Numbered from the stretch's first letter, positions 33,971-46,500 are shown. The stretch: 64,000 nt of DNA from Ophiodon elongatus (GCA_016806645.1 JACSYO010000928.1:908001-972000), one strand, 5' to 3'. Translations and numbers: made by a program. The notes: generated by a model not told the origin, from the letters alone.

Positions 33971-36900
33971 AACACATATATGTACATACAGATGCATATG
34001 AACATACGGTATGGACACATACGCGTCTGCACAAACACACAGCTATAGTAATAGCGTTTTTGATATTGAAATACATGGATTCTTGTTCTTGCTTTACCTT
34101 TTCTAAATGCATAGTTATGTGGCGTGGGGTTCATAAATGACTCATTCTATATATTTTCTAGAAGATGAAGATGACTGAAGAAGAGCAGATTGAGCGGATG
34201 AAGAGGAATCAGGAGAGGCTAACTAATAGGAAGAAACCTCCCATACCCACTCCAGGTCAAAGTTCAGGGACAAGAGAGGAGGTTTGCCAAATCATTAATC
34301 AGTATAACTGACTGAATCACTACAATAAATGCCAATATACATTTACTAATCTATCTTGGTATTTCCTCAGGCCCCGTTTCCTTTAAGAGTGACACGAGTT
34401 GTTACAGCTGTACTGCCATCCTCTATTGTGGCCAGACGAGTTTCTGTTGAGGATCCCCCGCCTGAACTCGACAACCCATTGCCCGAGCAGATACCACCTG
34501 AGATGCGTCAAAGATTGAAAAAAGGCTTGAACAAGCAACCCTGGGGTCTGTTGCTGGAAGGTCCTGATCAAAACCAGTTCTCGGCAGAGATGCACCAGGA
34601 TGAACCCGTTATAAGGACAAACAGACAGCAGCATCAGGGAATATTGAGGTCTTCCAAGAAGGAGAAACGCTCAGAAGCGAACAGAGCCGAGCCAACCGAG
34701 ACCTCAAGGAATCAAGTTCAAGACCAAGCGGGTGGAGCACATGGAAGTGAGAGCTTGGACGCCAGGGTAAGAAAGAATGAAATACATGGAAAAGGAATCA
34801 AAGACTTGTAGAAAGCATAGCATATTTTGAAAGATGATACCATACCATGCATTTTGTAGTCCATTACAGTTGTTTTAATCTAATCTCATTCTGAAGCAAC
34901 CGTTGTTATGCCTCCGCGTCGGCGATAGCCATATTCAGGTTGGTACGTCCCATCCCATTCTTGTGAATGTGATATCTCAGGAAGGCCTTGAGGACAAGCA
35001 CAAATGTCCACTTGGACTCAAGGATGAACTGATAGGTCAATGTAACCTCACAAAACATGTTTTGCACACACTAATTTTGTCAATTTCACACAAATCGCAA
35101 ATAGGGTAAAATGATAATATGATGATATTTTGGAAAGACATGGATGTAAACTGCAGCTTGACTGGTTGGCGGAGGCATTCAACCGTGAGAGGGTAGTACT
35201 AGTGTTTTGTTGATGTGGTAACACTTCCCTATGAAACAAACTGAGCTTGCACAGGAAATTAACAAATATATACAGTATATTCCTATTGTTTGCCCTTTGG
35301 CATCCACAGACAAGGAAACAGGTACAGTATATTATCCAACACAGTGAAGTTACTTACAGTATGTTTGCATTAATGAGAGCACAGGCAGGTTTTAACTAAT
35401 GGTACACTCTAATGAAGAAACTACTACAAAACTCAAATTACAGAAATTCAGAAAGAATTACTCGTGATTTACTGTTTAACCATGTTTTACACCTGTGGTC
35501 TCTGACAGCCCAAACAGAAGTGATGAAGTGTCATCTGAAATCAGTCAGTTCAAAAGGCACCTTAGGTGCATTTTAATATGACACTGCTTGAACAGGCAGA
35601 TGAACGGCGATCTGCCCTCCTGACCCCTGACATGGACCCTAACATCTGTCTGACCCCTGAGCAGCGAGAGGCCAAACTTCGTCGTGTGGAACGAATACGG
35701 GAGAGAGTCATAAGAAGGTAAGAATTTGTTTTGTAATTCTTATATTTAAATGTATGCACATGCACTTTACATATACAGTTTGAAAGTCTCCATAAATTTG
35801 TTCTTCTATCTATCTGTCTATCTATCAGTGCAGTCAGACAGAGAGATACTGCACTCGATCAACTGGCAATCATGGGGGAGGGGCAGGAAGTTCATCAGGT
35901 GCCCCCTGACACAGCTAGAAAACAAAGGATAAAATCAGGTACATATTTACCAACACAAAATCAATAAGTAGATGATTGCAAGTAAGTTTAATTTGGTAAA
36001 CACAACTATTAAAAAGCTGCTTCATCAGTAGAAGTATCATCTAAAAGCATACTATGCTCTAACTTCCTGGCAAATTGTGGTCCGTTCCTTTTTTCAGACC
36101 ATAGATTCTATGGAAGCTGTGATCACATCAGAGGCTCTGCAGATCTTCAGCTTTCTAGTGGAACATCTCAGGGGGAAGATGAAAGAGACCACAATGGGAA
36201 AAAATCTAAAAGTCAAGTCAAAGATGGGGACAAAACACAACACAAAGATCACAGTGTAAGAACAGGGGTTGCCAAAAATAAAATCAAACGTCCAGCTTCA
36301 CCCTATCACATCTCCTCTATGACTGTCTATCAGAAAGATGGAGGCAAGGGATTTACAAGTTGCAAGGATGTAGAGGAGCAAAAGCTCAAAGAACCCGTCA
36401 CTGATGATAATGAAAGTGATTTTTCTTCCTCCGATCTGAGAGCCAAGTGGTTCCTCTCCACCAACCAGTGGCCATCGTGCATACCTTTGCAGATCCCTGG
36501 CATAGACTCGTGCAATGAGGAGATATCAGATATCGAGCACCAACCAGCATGCACCGACGATGTGACTGATTCCAATGAAATGTCTTCCGCAGTCAGTGAA
36601 AGCTTGGAGAAAATGAAAGAGAACCATTCACTCTTCTATAAGATTACATGTGACCTTACTATTTCAGACACAGATATTACAACGAATGATGGGAATTCAA
36701 ATGCCCAAACGCCATGCAGGCCAGATGAAGAAGACCTGCAGATCACTGAGTCTGAGACGGATGAAGCGACCCATAATGTTGAGAGATCTTCTAACCAAGA
36801 GAGCAAGGATTCTAGCCTACATTTGCCATCAGACTTTAATAAAAATATTCACTCAATTAATAATGTACTCAAGGATTCTACCAAAGCAGTGTTAAATACC

Positions 36901-37302
36901 TCAGCCAGTCCAACAAAGGAGGATTGTGTTTATAAATACGTCCCTCAAAAAGAATGTGAAGACACCTCAAGGCAAGACAGACCGTTGGAAGTTAGAGAAA
37001 CTGTGCATGGTCCGTCTGTTCAGAGCACTGCCTCTGATCAGGCACTGGATGGTGAATATGTAAAGTCAAGAGAAGAACAAAGTTTGGCAAAGGAGTCAGA
37101 GGACAGGAAGGTGGACCAAGAGAGAGCTGAAGAGCCGAGGAAATGTCGGTCTAGTTTAAGTGAGGAGAACAAAGAGACAGCCCAAGAAGATGGCAACAAC
37201 CACTCCATCACTCCATCCAGCTCTCTTTATGAGGGTGTAAGTGTGATTCGAAGTTCCTCTTTTGGTAAGGCACGAGTTACAGTATTAAGGACAAGTTTGT
37301 AG
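27372..37302 (+). CDS. plekha4: Pleckstrin homology domain-containing family A member 4
   Basis: Coding exons: 27372-27440, 27538-27636, 27745-27817, 27925-28025, 29134-29252, 29353-29565, 29688-29988, 30176-30235, 30372-30524, 31143-31202, 31308-31388, 31499-31651, 31836-31934, 32087-32195, 32445-32518, 33056-33160, 33241-33331, 33588-33637, 33752-33877, 34162-34281, 34371-34766, 35596-35717, 35829-35938, 36098-37302; 4,089 nt, 1,362 residues, phase kept throughout. Residues 47-150 form the PH domain (RGWLNKKDSAGLKLWKRRW, YYKDSREESVLGS), which binds phosphoinositides and places the protein at the plasma membrane. An HTPVGRVDIRP block, an 11-His run (exon 30372-30524), a coiled coil (about 416-563) and EEQIERMKRNQER (about 717) follow, as in the PEPP family. 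No WW domains and the end RVTVLRTSL, like human RVTLLQSSF, point to PLEKHA4 rather than 5/6/7. Human PLEKHA4 (779 residues) is shorter; the fish protein has a 400-residue acidic last exon. PLEKHA4 is known to protect Dishevelled in Wnt signalling by sequestering CUL3-KLHL12. The ends of exons 30372-30524 and 33752-33877 are the least certain. Confidence 0.92.
30440..30484 (+). repeat. In-frame CAC/CAT repeat encoding poly-His in plekha4
   Basis: An uninterrupted run of mixed CAC and CAT codons inside exon 30372-30524 encodes eleven histidines after HP. Mixed codon use suggests it is not a very young expansion, but length polymorphism is likely. Confidence 0.85.
32630..32713. mobile_element. 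Short Tc1/mariner-type MITE
   Basis: The left end ACAGTACCAGTAAAAAGTTT (then GGACACACC) and the right end TTGACTGGTACTGCA are imperfect inverted repeats with the CAGTACCAGTCAAA terminus seen in Tc1-like elements of fish. Only about 85 bp remain and there is no transposase. It lies in a plekha4 intron. Confidence 0.7.
33909..33967. repeat. (CA)n microsatellite in plekha4 intron
   Basis: About 28 CA units, some 30 bp after the proposed donor at 33877/33878. It generates several spurious His/Thr-rich open frames on both strands. Confidence 0.95.
35310..35321 (+). other. plekha4: Candidate 12-nt microexon of plekha4
   Basis: The four codons ACA AGG AAA CAG are bracketed by an acceptor (TTGGCATCCACAG) and a donor (CAG|GTACAG), both phase 0, in the intron between exons 34371-34766 and 35596-35717, which are also joined in phase 0. 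Inclusion would add TRKQ without changing frame. Splicing cannot be proven from sequence. Confidence 0.3.
35802..35828. repeat. (TCTA)n microsatellite forming a splice-acceptor tract
   Basis: The run CTATCTATCTGTCTATCTATCAG ends exactly at the acceptor of plekha4 exon 35829-35938, so the polypyrimidine tract of this exon is itself a tetranucleotide microsatellite. Confidence 0.8.
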
Positions 37303-38770
37303 AGACAAGAATAGCGGAGGCTTAAGAAGCTTAAATGAACGAACTTGGGAAGGACAAGAACACAGTTAAATTATTTTTTGGGTACAGGAAAATGCCTGAA
37401 GAAGGGGACTTTAAGTGATTGAAGGAATCTGCACCTAATTTTGGATTATAAATGGTAAAATGGGAACATACAATGTCAGAAATAGTCCTAATATTTGGTA
37501 AACTTGAACATTTCCATTATTCATAATATTAGGTTTGAAACAGATGCAGTTATAATAGAAAGTCTTACATATATTTCATGAAAATAAAAGCTATGTATTG
37601 AAGTCTAATATTGGTCTTGCACAAATACCTTATGTGTAGTCGAAAACATGCCCAGTATTATTTCATTCCTCTCAAAACATACATCTAACACAACACAGAC
37701 ATTATAGATGATCACTGCTTGTGGGTGACAACATAACCCTTTTATTCTCACTGTAACTAAATGTATTTTGTATCTCAAATATCCTGATTAATAAACATGT
37801 AGCGTGCTACATCGAGACACCGACTCCTGCTTTATATGTGCAAGAAACTCTAATTTCATATATTCTTTTTTTTTGCTCAATGAAAGCCCGATCACCACCC
37901 CCATCCCTGGTTGCTTAGGTGCTGCTCTCTGACAAACCCTGATGCAGAATTAAACAGAGACAGTAAAAATGCCTTTGTCACTTTAAATCCTTGCCGTGTC
38001 TCAGTCGATGACATCATTGTCTGAGAACACATTACATCACCCCTTCCCAGGCTCTCGCGCTCTTAAAGACAGCACCACCTTATGTTTACTGGGCTACACA
38101 CACATATGCACACATATACAGAGAGAGAGAGAGACCCGCTCATCTGTTTACAAATGCAATATCAATATCAACATGCATATTAATTCAGGACAACATCCAT
38201 AGATGTGGCCAATTTCACAAATGTATTCAAAAGCTACAATTTGGCATTTAGATGTAACAACATTCACTTTAAACGTATTCCTTTGAATACTTCCCTACCA
38301 CATACATTGAAGGCATTCCTGACAGCAAGAGCTTGTGTATTTTTTTGATATGCAGTATTCATATCTCAAGCTGCATGCAGCAGAATTGGGAAAATATGAC
38401 CCCCAAAATAGGTTATTTATGGACGATTTCCATACAATTATAATTATTCTAATAATAAAGTTTGACTGATTAATTACTTTTTATATCAGAATATTGGATA
38501 TTATTGCTCATACCCACATGAGGTTCTTCTCATGATCAGAAGTTGGGCCTGCAAAGCATCACTCCACACATGTATAGCTTTCTATTGCAGGAACACATCG
38601 CAGATATATTACTGCTTTATCATGTACTAAATAATTTGAATGCATGTTGTTTATCATATACTGTATTTATTAAATGAGTGATTTTTGGCTGCAGGTGCTG
38701 ATAAAAAATGGTAATATTTGTAAAATTAAAATGTCTGTCTGTCAGTTAGTTGGTCTCTGATACACATACA
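37303..38770. other. plekha4 3' UTR and intergenic spacer
   Basis: A polyadenylation signal AATAAA at 37583-37588 would give a 3' UTR of about 300 nt. The rest is AT-rich and shows no exon. Around 37930-38090 the sequence is less AT-rich and contains GATGACATCAT, a CRE/AP-1-like site; its role is unknown. Confidence 0.5.
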
Positions 38771-39122
38771 CGCTGTATAATTAATCAGGTGTTTGATTGG
38801 CCTGCGAGTGCGCGTGAGTGCGTGGCACGCGCGTAAATCACAGAGCTGCGGAGAATGCTGAGAGAATGTTTCTTTAAGACCCATTACCTTCCAATCCGAC
38901 AGAGGGGGAGTCTGTGGTAAGGTGGCGTATCGTCTCTCTCCGCGTCCCCCCTCCTCGCCGTTTACATGTGGAAAAAGAGAGACAGAAAGAAGAAGAAAAA
39001 AATAACACACATTTTCTCCGGTTTCGGATGAGGGGCACGGACACCATCGCGATCCGTGGGGATGGACCTAAGGACTATTTAACATCAAACATGGACACTA
39101 CAGGCTCCCCGCGATGACTGTG
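38770..39122 (+). promoter_or_regulatory. ppfia3: Promoter and 5' untranslated first exon of ppfia3
   Basis: This is the most CpG-rich part of the spacer (CGCGTGAGTGCGTGGCACGCGCG near 38808, then CCGCGTCCCCCCTCCTCGCC near 38941). It ends in a consensus donor, GACTGTG|GTAAGG at 39122/39123. No continuous frame joins the downstream coding start, so I take it as promoter plus a non-coding first exon whose start is undefined. Confidence 0.5.
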
Positions 39123-39301
39123 GTAAGGATGCAACTTCACACCGCCCTATCGCAACCCAGTTTCCATTGAGAGGGAAATAATATCCATCGGAGGATGCGG
39201 AAGAGAAAAATACTAATGCAATAATAAATGCATGTGTGTGCGTGCATGTGTGTGATAACGATAACCTAACATTGTGTTGTGAAGGATTGAGGGTGGTGGT
39301 G

Positions 39302-39302
<1 letters not shown>

Positions 39303-39350
<48 letters not shown>
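39303..39350. repeat. (GT)n microsatellite
   Basis: About 24 GT units, 180 bp after the ppfia3 first-exon donor, followed by CGCGCG. Confidence 0.95.
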
Positions 39351-39351
<1 letters not shown>

Positions 39352-40679
39352 CGCGCGCGTGTATGTGTGTGTGAGGAGAGCGAGGGGGGTACAATTTTGA
39401 ATTGAGGCAAAAAGGCTTATATTAGATAGACTATGCAACGCTCGGTGCCTATGTCAGTGTCAGGCATTGACAGGTGTGTTGGCTCTCCACAGCACGATTT
39501 ATTTAGGGCGCGCTTGCTCGCTCCCGTTTCCATACAGTTTGGTGAGGTGATAGCTGTGGAGGGAGGGAGAGACAGATGATAAGATGCCTCTGTATATTGG
39601 CCTTCTATGTGTTGCTTGTAATTAATCATGGCTGTAACTAGCCCATAGCCGTGAGGAGCTTTGTAGTCAAACCTCCCAGCTCGGCAATACATGTCACTGG
39701 GCCAATGGAGTTGCTTATAATTCTATAATGTCTGGAGAAGGCAGGCCCAGTACTGAAAATGTGAGCTGTGCATTTTGGGCCATCTTCCTGACGTGATGCT
39801 TTCCACAGTCACAGTCGATCTCTGAAGAAGAGATTCATCTTCCTGGTGTTTGCTTCAATGCATTTTAACACACGAAGAGCCAATTCAGATATCCCCTTCC
39901 AATACAACCAGGAAGCTTTTTTTTTTCTTCTTTTTTTTTTTACTATGATAATGTATATCTGCTCGTGGGCGCTCTGGCGCCTATCATCGAATGGTCTTTC
40001 CTCCATGCATCCAGAAATGGAGGTAGCCACAGACCTGTCATCTGGAGAGGCTCATTTCCCCATTAGCCCAGTATGCCGTGTGGATGCCAGCGCAAATAAA
40101 AGCGCGTTAGTCCAGATCCCGGCGCTTCCATTCCCTCTACCCAGCTGCCGACAATCACTTATCGATTCCAATGATGCGTTTCTTGGCCAGGGGGTACTGT
40201 TTCATGGTATTAGGAGAGAGAGAGAGAGAGAGAGGGGGGGGGTTCTTTATTAGACGCTATATGCTCTGCTGCTATTGAAAATGCAAAGTGCGTTATGTAT
40301 CCGGCATGCATGCATTATTTCGCTGTAAAGGTGCTCGACCATGTCAAACCGGATGCAAAAACCGATCGCAGAAGCCCTTTTTTCTTTAGTTCTATTCGTC
40401 GGCGGCTGAGGGAGCCTGCAAACCGCTCTCCCCGCCCCAGTGTCTGGTGGAGGAGAGCGGCGTTACTGCTCTCTACCGCTGTCTCTCACAAACACACACG
40501 AGGCTATATGGCAGTTTTCCCTTTACTCACTTTTTTTCGGAGGCACGGATTTTTAGTTACGTGATACACAGACTAATTGGTGCCTTGTCCTTAATCGGTC
40601 ATGTAGAAACCAGATACTGTAAAGCCAGTCTGTCCACTCCAGGTTAGGTGGCTACAAGCAGGATTCAGTGGGGCTGTGT

Positions 40680-40711
<32 letters not shown>

Positions 40712-40811
40712 GGTGGTGGTGGGGATGATGATGATGATGATGATGATGTGGGAAATCATAATATGAAAAAACCCACATGTGCACACACACAGACACTAGC
40801 ACACACACACA

Positions 40812-40860
<49 letters not shown>
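40680..40860. repeat. Compound (GAT)n-(GGT)n-(GAT)n and (CA)n microsatellites
   Basis: A block of GAT repeats, then about eight GGT repeats, then GAT repeats (40680-40746), followed after 40 bp by a CA tract (40784-40860). The reverse strand would encode poly-His and Cys/Val runs, which are artefacts. Confidence 0.95.
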
Positions 40861-40862
<2 letters not shown>

Positions 40863-42339
40863 AATCGATTTCAGTGTGTTGACACTGTGACATGAGCTCA
40901 CCCATTACACCAATGAATCTAATGCAGCTGCTTGATAATGTAGCTGCACTGTAGCTCTACATTATAGAAACATGTTATCACTGGCTCGTTGCTTCTCTGC
41001 CAGTCCCCATGCTAACTCCACTGATTTCTACGGTAGCAAGAAGGGCAACCATTCAAATAAAAGGTCTCAATAATGCTCATAAAGCTGTAATGTTATGGCA
41101 TAACATGTCTACATTGTCATTTGGATGCACCAGACATGTTGTACGCTCTCTTCTTTTCTAGTTGCCTCTCCCCCTTCCACACACACTCATAAATACACAG
41201 GTCCTGCAGCCCAGTGACCCCTCAGCTGACGCTTCAGTCAAAACTGCAGGCTGCACAGTTATGTTTACTGAATCAGGACTCCAGCAATGAATGCTTTTGT
41301 TTTTCCAGCACGGACTAATCATGTGACACATAGGAACACAGTGAACTATTACTGTACGATATATACTGTAGTCTGCAGTAATTGTTTTGTGTTGCCCCTG
41401 CTGAGCTAATAGAGCTGCTGGTAATGACAAGTATCCCAAGATGAGTGGTTGAAGGAGTAAGAGTGTTTTAGGTGTTTCAAGGTCCTGAAACACATAAACT
41501 TCAGGAGGATATTTGGGGTATTTTGGATCACAATGTAGCAATCAGAAGCTGTCGTCGTCTTTGCTTGAAGGATTTCTTAAATCTGATCTCTTAAACTGTA
41601 TTTTAAGGAACTACTTAGTCTTGCATCATTATCCATCAGTGGAGGGGGAAAAGAAGGAAGTTGTTTTTTAGTGGGACATACGGTGAGGTTGCCAAGTACG
41701 CTAGCCAGCTCAGCAGCATGAGAAGCTAATTTAGAGCTGTATCAGGCCTCCAATTACCAGCAAGCAATCCCCATCTTTAGTTCTGGACGTCCATATAATA
41801 ATAAAAGGACCACTGGTAATACTTGTTTTCAGTGTTGCTGAGGCCTGTTCGCTAAATATGTTTGATTCACAAAATGGATGATTTTTGGTGGACAAAGAAA
41901 TTCTTTATAGCTCTGCCCAGTCTCACTGACGTACAGAAGCCTGCATGGGGCACTAAATCAGTCCAAACCACTTAAAAGTATAAAGGCCAGTGCAAGCCCC
42001 TGAGTATTGTAGACTAGACAGTGAAGAATATGGTCAGTAAGAAGAGAGGGACATGAGGCGCTATAATAATGCTGATTGCCTGAATCCATACCATTTTGCC
42101 CAGAGTTTGCAGTCTAAGACAGAGACCTTATCCAGTTAAAAAGGCAATTTAAAACAAGTCGACAAATTATAACAAAACTGATTAAAGGAGGCTTGATGTA
42201 GTGAAATCACAAAGTTGAATCTCAATGACTCAGTTTGTAAGAAAAACTAAGAATGAGAAGAAATGTAACACGTTATCTTGCTTAAATCATTAAGATGATC
42301 TTTTTAACACTTTGAGCAGTGCGGAAGTCACACTCATCT

Positions 42340-42870
42340 CTCGTCATCTGATGTTTTGGGAAATACACTTTTCACTTTCTTGCCATGAGTTAGATGGGAA
42401 GGTTTTCCCACTCTCATATTTGTCTGTTGATTATACTCAAAGGCTGCAGCCAGCAGTCGATTAGCTTAGCTTAGCTTAGCTTAACCGTGACACGGGAAAC
42501 AGGTGGAAACAGCTACCCTGGTTTTGTCAATCGGTAACAAAACTTTATATGTAATTTGTTTAAAGAAAACAATAACAGCGACAAGATTTAGTTTTCCGGG
42601 GGTACTGTGATAAAGTCTTATTGTGACTTTGAGGTATTCATAAAGTCACTGCTCCTGGCCAAGAAATAATCTTCACATATACAGATGTATGGATAAAACA
42701 AACAAGATATACAATGTTAATTAGCGAGCTTTAGAGGGGATGGGAGGCAAAGTTTGTTACCTATTGCCAGAACAATTTCTAGTCTTTCTGCTAAGCTAAC
42801 CGGTTGCTGGCTGTAGCCTTATATTTAACAGACAGGCATGAGAGTGGTATCAACCTGATATTCTAAAAGT
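42340..42870. mobile_element. Fish repeat with terminal inverted repeats (TTAGC-rich)
   Basis: The left part (CCACTCTCATATTTGTCTGT, then GGCTGCAGCCAGCAGTCGAT and a TTAGC run at 42460-42482) is the approximate reverse complement of the right part (GCTAAGCTAACCGGTTGCTG, then GGCTGTAGCC and CAGGCATGAGAGTGGTATC, about 42792-42855). The interior has no coding frame. Sequence of the same family forms the fold-back at 50244-50486. Confidence 0.7.
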
Positions 42871-43116
42871 TCACAGTGGATGTATAAGCAGAGATCCAGA
42901 ATTCCTAATTCATTGGAATTGTGATCACATTATTATGTTTTAAGTCGAAATATTCTTTATTTGGTCAGAAATGCTAATTGAAAAACTTTCAGTTTAAATT
43001 ACAATATAATTTCTCAAACTACCAGCTCACTCTTGCAATGTCCTTTCTCATTTCTTGCCTGCACACTGACGTTTATTACAGGGGGATCTAATGCAATGCT
43101 CTGTTCTCTTTTTCAG

Positions 43117-43577
43117 CTCTCACCCCCGGTGTTGTGAGGAGCTCTGCCTCGTGGAAACAATTTAGGAGCTTTGGCCCTCTTTTATCCCTTCCTTCCCCAT
43201 AACCTCTTCCTTCCCTCACCCTCCGTCAATCCCAGCCACCCACAGCATGGCTTCCACGAAGATACTCCTTCCTCTTGCATAACACAGGAACACATAAGCA
43301 TTCTGATCATATACGATACAGGTTGGGACGTTATATAGGAAGACAAGTGAGCAAAGACTTAGAGCGTGCTGGAGAAATAACATAAAGGCAATAAACAGAG
43401 GACGATATGCAAACCAAAGGAATGATATTTTTGGAAAACTGATGATGTAAAGATTTATATTTTGTACATCAAACTTTTAATACAAGCTCATAAAAACCCA
43501 AGGCACGAGGACAGACCTTTTGCACGCACAATCCAGTTTAGTTTTCTTTATTAACTAGACACACACATCACGGTCTC
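43117..43577 (+). other. ppfia3: 5' UTR part of ppfia3 exon 2
   Basis: A strong acceptor (TGTTCTCTTTTTCAG at 43116) starts an exon that runs into the coding start at 43578 without a further donor, giving about 460 nt of 5' UTR before the ATG. Confidence 0.6.
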
Positions 43578-46500
43578 ATGATGATGTGTGAGGTGATGCC
43601 CACCATTTCTGAGGATGGGCGAAGCGGGACTGGTGGGGGCCCTTCATCACCTGCCGGGACAGGAGTTGGAGGCTCCGGAGGTGCAATCGGAGGAGCAGGT
43701 GTCAGTGGGAGGGAGTCAAGAAGCGGGGGAGACGAAGGAGGCAGCACGGGGAACCTGGAGTCGTTAATGGTCAACATGCTGACCGAGAGGGAGAGGCTCC
43801 TGGAGAACCTGAGGGAGACACAGGACTGCCTGGGCACGGCTCAGCTCCGCCTCCGCGAGCTCGGCCACGAAAAGGAGTCACTTCAGAGGCAGCTATCTAT
43901 TGCTCTGCCGCAGGTACAACTGTGTTTATGTGTGTATTTACAAGCTCTGCATATGTGTACAGAGGAATCAGCCTTGTTTGGAGGTGGAAGTATGAGTTTT
44001 GGCTGATAGAAGTGTGTTAGGTTGAACACTCTTCCTTTTGAGATAACATTGTTTATCCTCTGTGCTATCAGTGTTATGTACGAGAGCTTTATTCTGAGTG
44101 TGTGTCATCATGAAGCGAGCTCATGAGACAGTAAGCCTTTGCCGTGATGGTTCATGCAGAGAGATGCTAGAAAGTGGATGTTAAATACCTCCCCCTCTGC
44201 ATCTTCAGAGGTTTCCTCACGAATGTTGTTCTCACTAATGCAGAAGGTTTATATTCCTATCATCTTCTGTGGTCAGGTTTTATTATGTTAGTTGACCATG
44301 TTGTTAGTGCTCATATGTTAATGGTTTCAGCTTAATTTAAATGAGTACTTGATTTTCTCTGGATTCTCTTTAGTTTTCTGGGTGAAAATGTCTTATTAAT
44401 AATAATTGGAATTCAAAGATTTTAGCCTACATTTCTAACACCAACAGCTTTCTCATTTTTCATTGGGACAAACCCCAGCTCTGAATGTATATATTGTGTT
44501 TACAGTATGTGTAGTTTGTCACTGTCTTTTCAGCACTGAGGTCAACTTTCTGTTTTCTCCAGCTTCTAAAATCTGTAAAATGTGACAAATTTATCAAATC
44601 CAATTCAGACAAATTCTTTCTGCACATGTTGCGCTTTAGATAAATGTCGTGTGACTCGACTGATCCCGTATGAATCCAATATCAGGAGATTTTGTCATTG
44701 TTATTAGTTCAAGTCAAAAGGGTATTTTTAGATCTAATTTTGATGTTAAAACGTGAAAGGTAAACTGACATTTAATCATCACCTCTAGAGGTGAACCAAA
44801 TGGTTGATTAATCAATAAATGATTGACAGAAAAAAGGGAATAACTTATTTGTTGTTGAAGTAATTTTTCAAGTAAACAGTTTTAAAGATTTGCTACATTT
44901 CTTTGTGTTATGCCATATATATTATAGTTAACTATAAATATAGATTTTTTTGGACTGTTGGTCCAACAAAACAAGTCATTTGAAGCTGCCAACTTAGGCT
45001 TTTAGAAATTGCAGGGGGTATTTATAGCCTAACTGTTAATCATTTACTAAATCAATAATGAAAATATTTGCAGCCCTAAATACCTCTGCGATGCAGAGGT
45101 ACAAAGAGATTTCAACAAAGAGTTAAATGTTTGAACTCCATAATCTTAGTATTTGTTAAAAAGGTACATTACTGAATTTCATTTGAATGTACAGGTGTTT
45201 ATGATGATTGTGTACAAAACCTGTAAATAATGTTGCTGCTAACAACAGTCAAAATCATTTCAGAATTAGATTTCCTTATGAAACTCAAGTTTCCTTGTAC
45301 ATCAAAAAGGGGCTGCAAATTCATTTAAATGAATGGAGTCCAATACAGATAGAGTGAGATGAAATATAAAAGAAACAATAATGGGGACAAGAGAAGCCTA
45401 CTGAGAAGCTGACCCCTATCCAAACAAGAAACAATCCCATAAGGCTGAGAGCCAATGGACCTACTGTGTAACCATCTGTATAGATCTCTTTCTGGCTCTT
45501 TCTCTCTTCCATTCTCCATGCAAACACATATCAATTTCATATGTCTACGTTCAGCTGTGTATGAATCAAAAGGCAGGTAATCCTGACTGTAAACATCTGC
45601 ACATCATTGTCATTCTCATAAACAGCAATTGTCTCACACATGAAGGCTTCAAAGGCATTTTATGGAGACATAAAGAAATCACTGACCATGGATCAGTGTT
45701 TCATCAGGCAGTGTCTCATCAGTGTTGTTTAAGAAAATCTTGTTAGACACTCTATCCTGTTTGCACTTCTTTTAAAGCGTTATGCAGGAGTTGCAAATGT
45801 ACTCCCAGTGGTGTTGTAAATGATATATCGATGGTGTGTTTTGGGGGGGTCTCTCTTGTGCACCAGTGCAGAGCCATTGTGTAACAGTGTGATGTAATCC
45901 ATCCACGAATGCAAGTTCATAGAGAAATATGAGCGAGTGGTGGTGGAAACTGTGTCAGTGATTTACATGATAGTTATGTAGGTTTACATCATCTATGTTT
46001 CCCTACACCCTGGTCTCAGGTGTTTAACACTGGGTTTCTGGAAGGCGTTGGTTATGCATATAAGTGCAGCTAACTCCATTTCATTTTCACAGTTACTAGA
46101 TTTGCATGGCCTGGATGATTATTTGTGCTTTTAAACTCTCATGCTTGCTCAAGCAACTGAGCAGAGACCACTTACATTTAACTATTAAAACCATACATTT
46201 AAACAGTTTGTTTTCTTTGCCCCTGAACGCAGCTTGTGTGTTCCACAGGAGTTTGCTGTGTTGACTAAAGAGCTGAACGTTTGCCGGGAGCACCTTCTGG
46301 AGAGGGAGGAGGAGATTGCTGAGCTCAAGGCGGAGAGAAACAACACACGTGTAAGATGTTTAGCGGCCATTTTGCTTATTAGCACTGTAACAGCCTCTGT
46401 GTTATCTTCCTCACCCATTGTGGTTGTGTGGGTGTGACACTTTCATTTGCTTCTGGTCTTTTTTTTCCCTTTTTCTCTTACTCTTTCTACTCCACATTTT

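Larger units (their letters stand above)
39123..43116 (+). other. ppfia3 intron 1 (5' UTR intron)
   Basis: About 4 kb with no convincing exon. It contains a long GT tract (39303-39350), a GA run (40210-40235), a GAT/GGT tract (40680-40746), a CA tract (40784-40860) and a fish repeat (42340-42870). The short open frames in this stretch coincide with these repeats. Confidence 0.5.

Noticed and set aside
33853..34140. Cys/Val and His/Thr repeat frames on both strands
   Set aside because: Products of the (CA)n tract in a plekha4 intron.
37930..38100. Possible neuron-restrictive silencer near GACAGCACCACC upstream of ppfia3
   Set aside because: Only half of the consensus is matched, so it is not reported as a site.
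40665..40901. Poly-His / poly-Asp frames on both strands
   Set aside because: They are translations of the GAT/GGT and CA microsatellites in a ppfia3 intron.
42455..42485. TTAGC tandem run as a telomere-like or CRISPR-like array
   Set aside because: Only four or five short units, inside an element with inverted termini seen elsewhere in the window; no spacers and not a telomere repeat.
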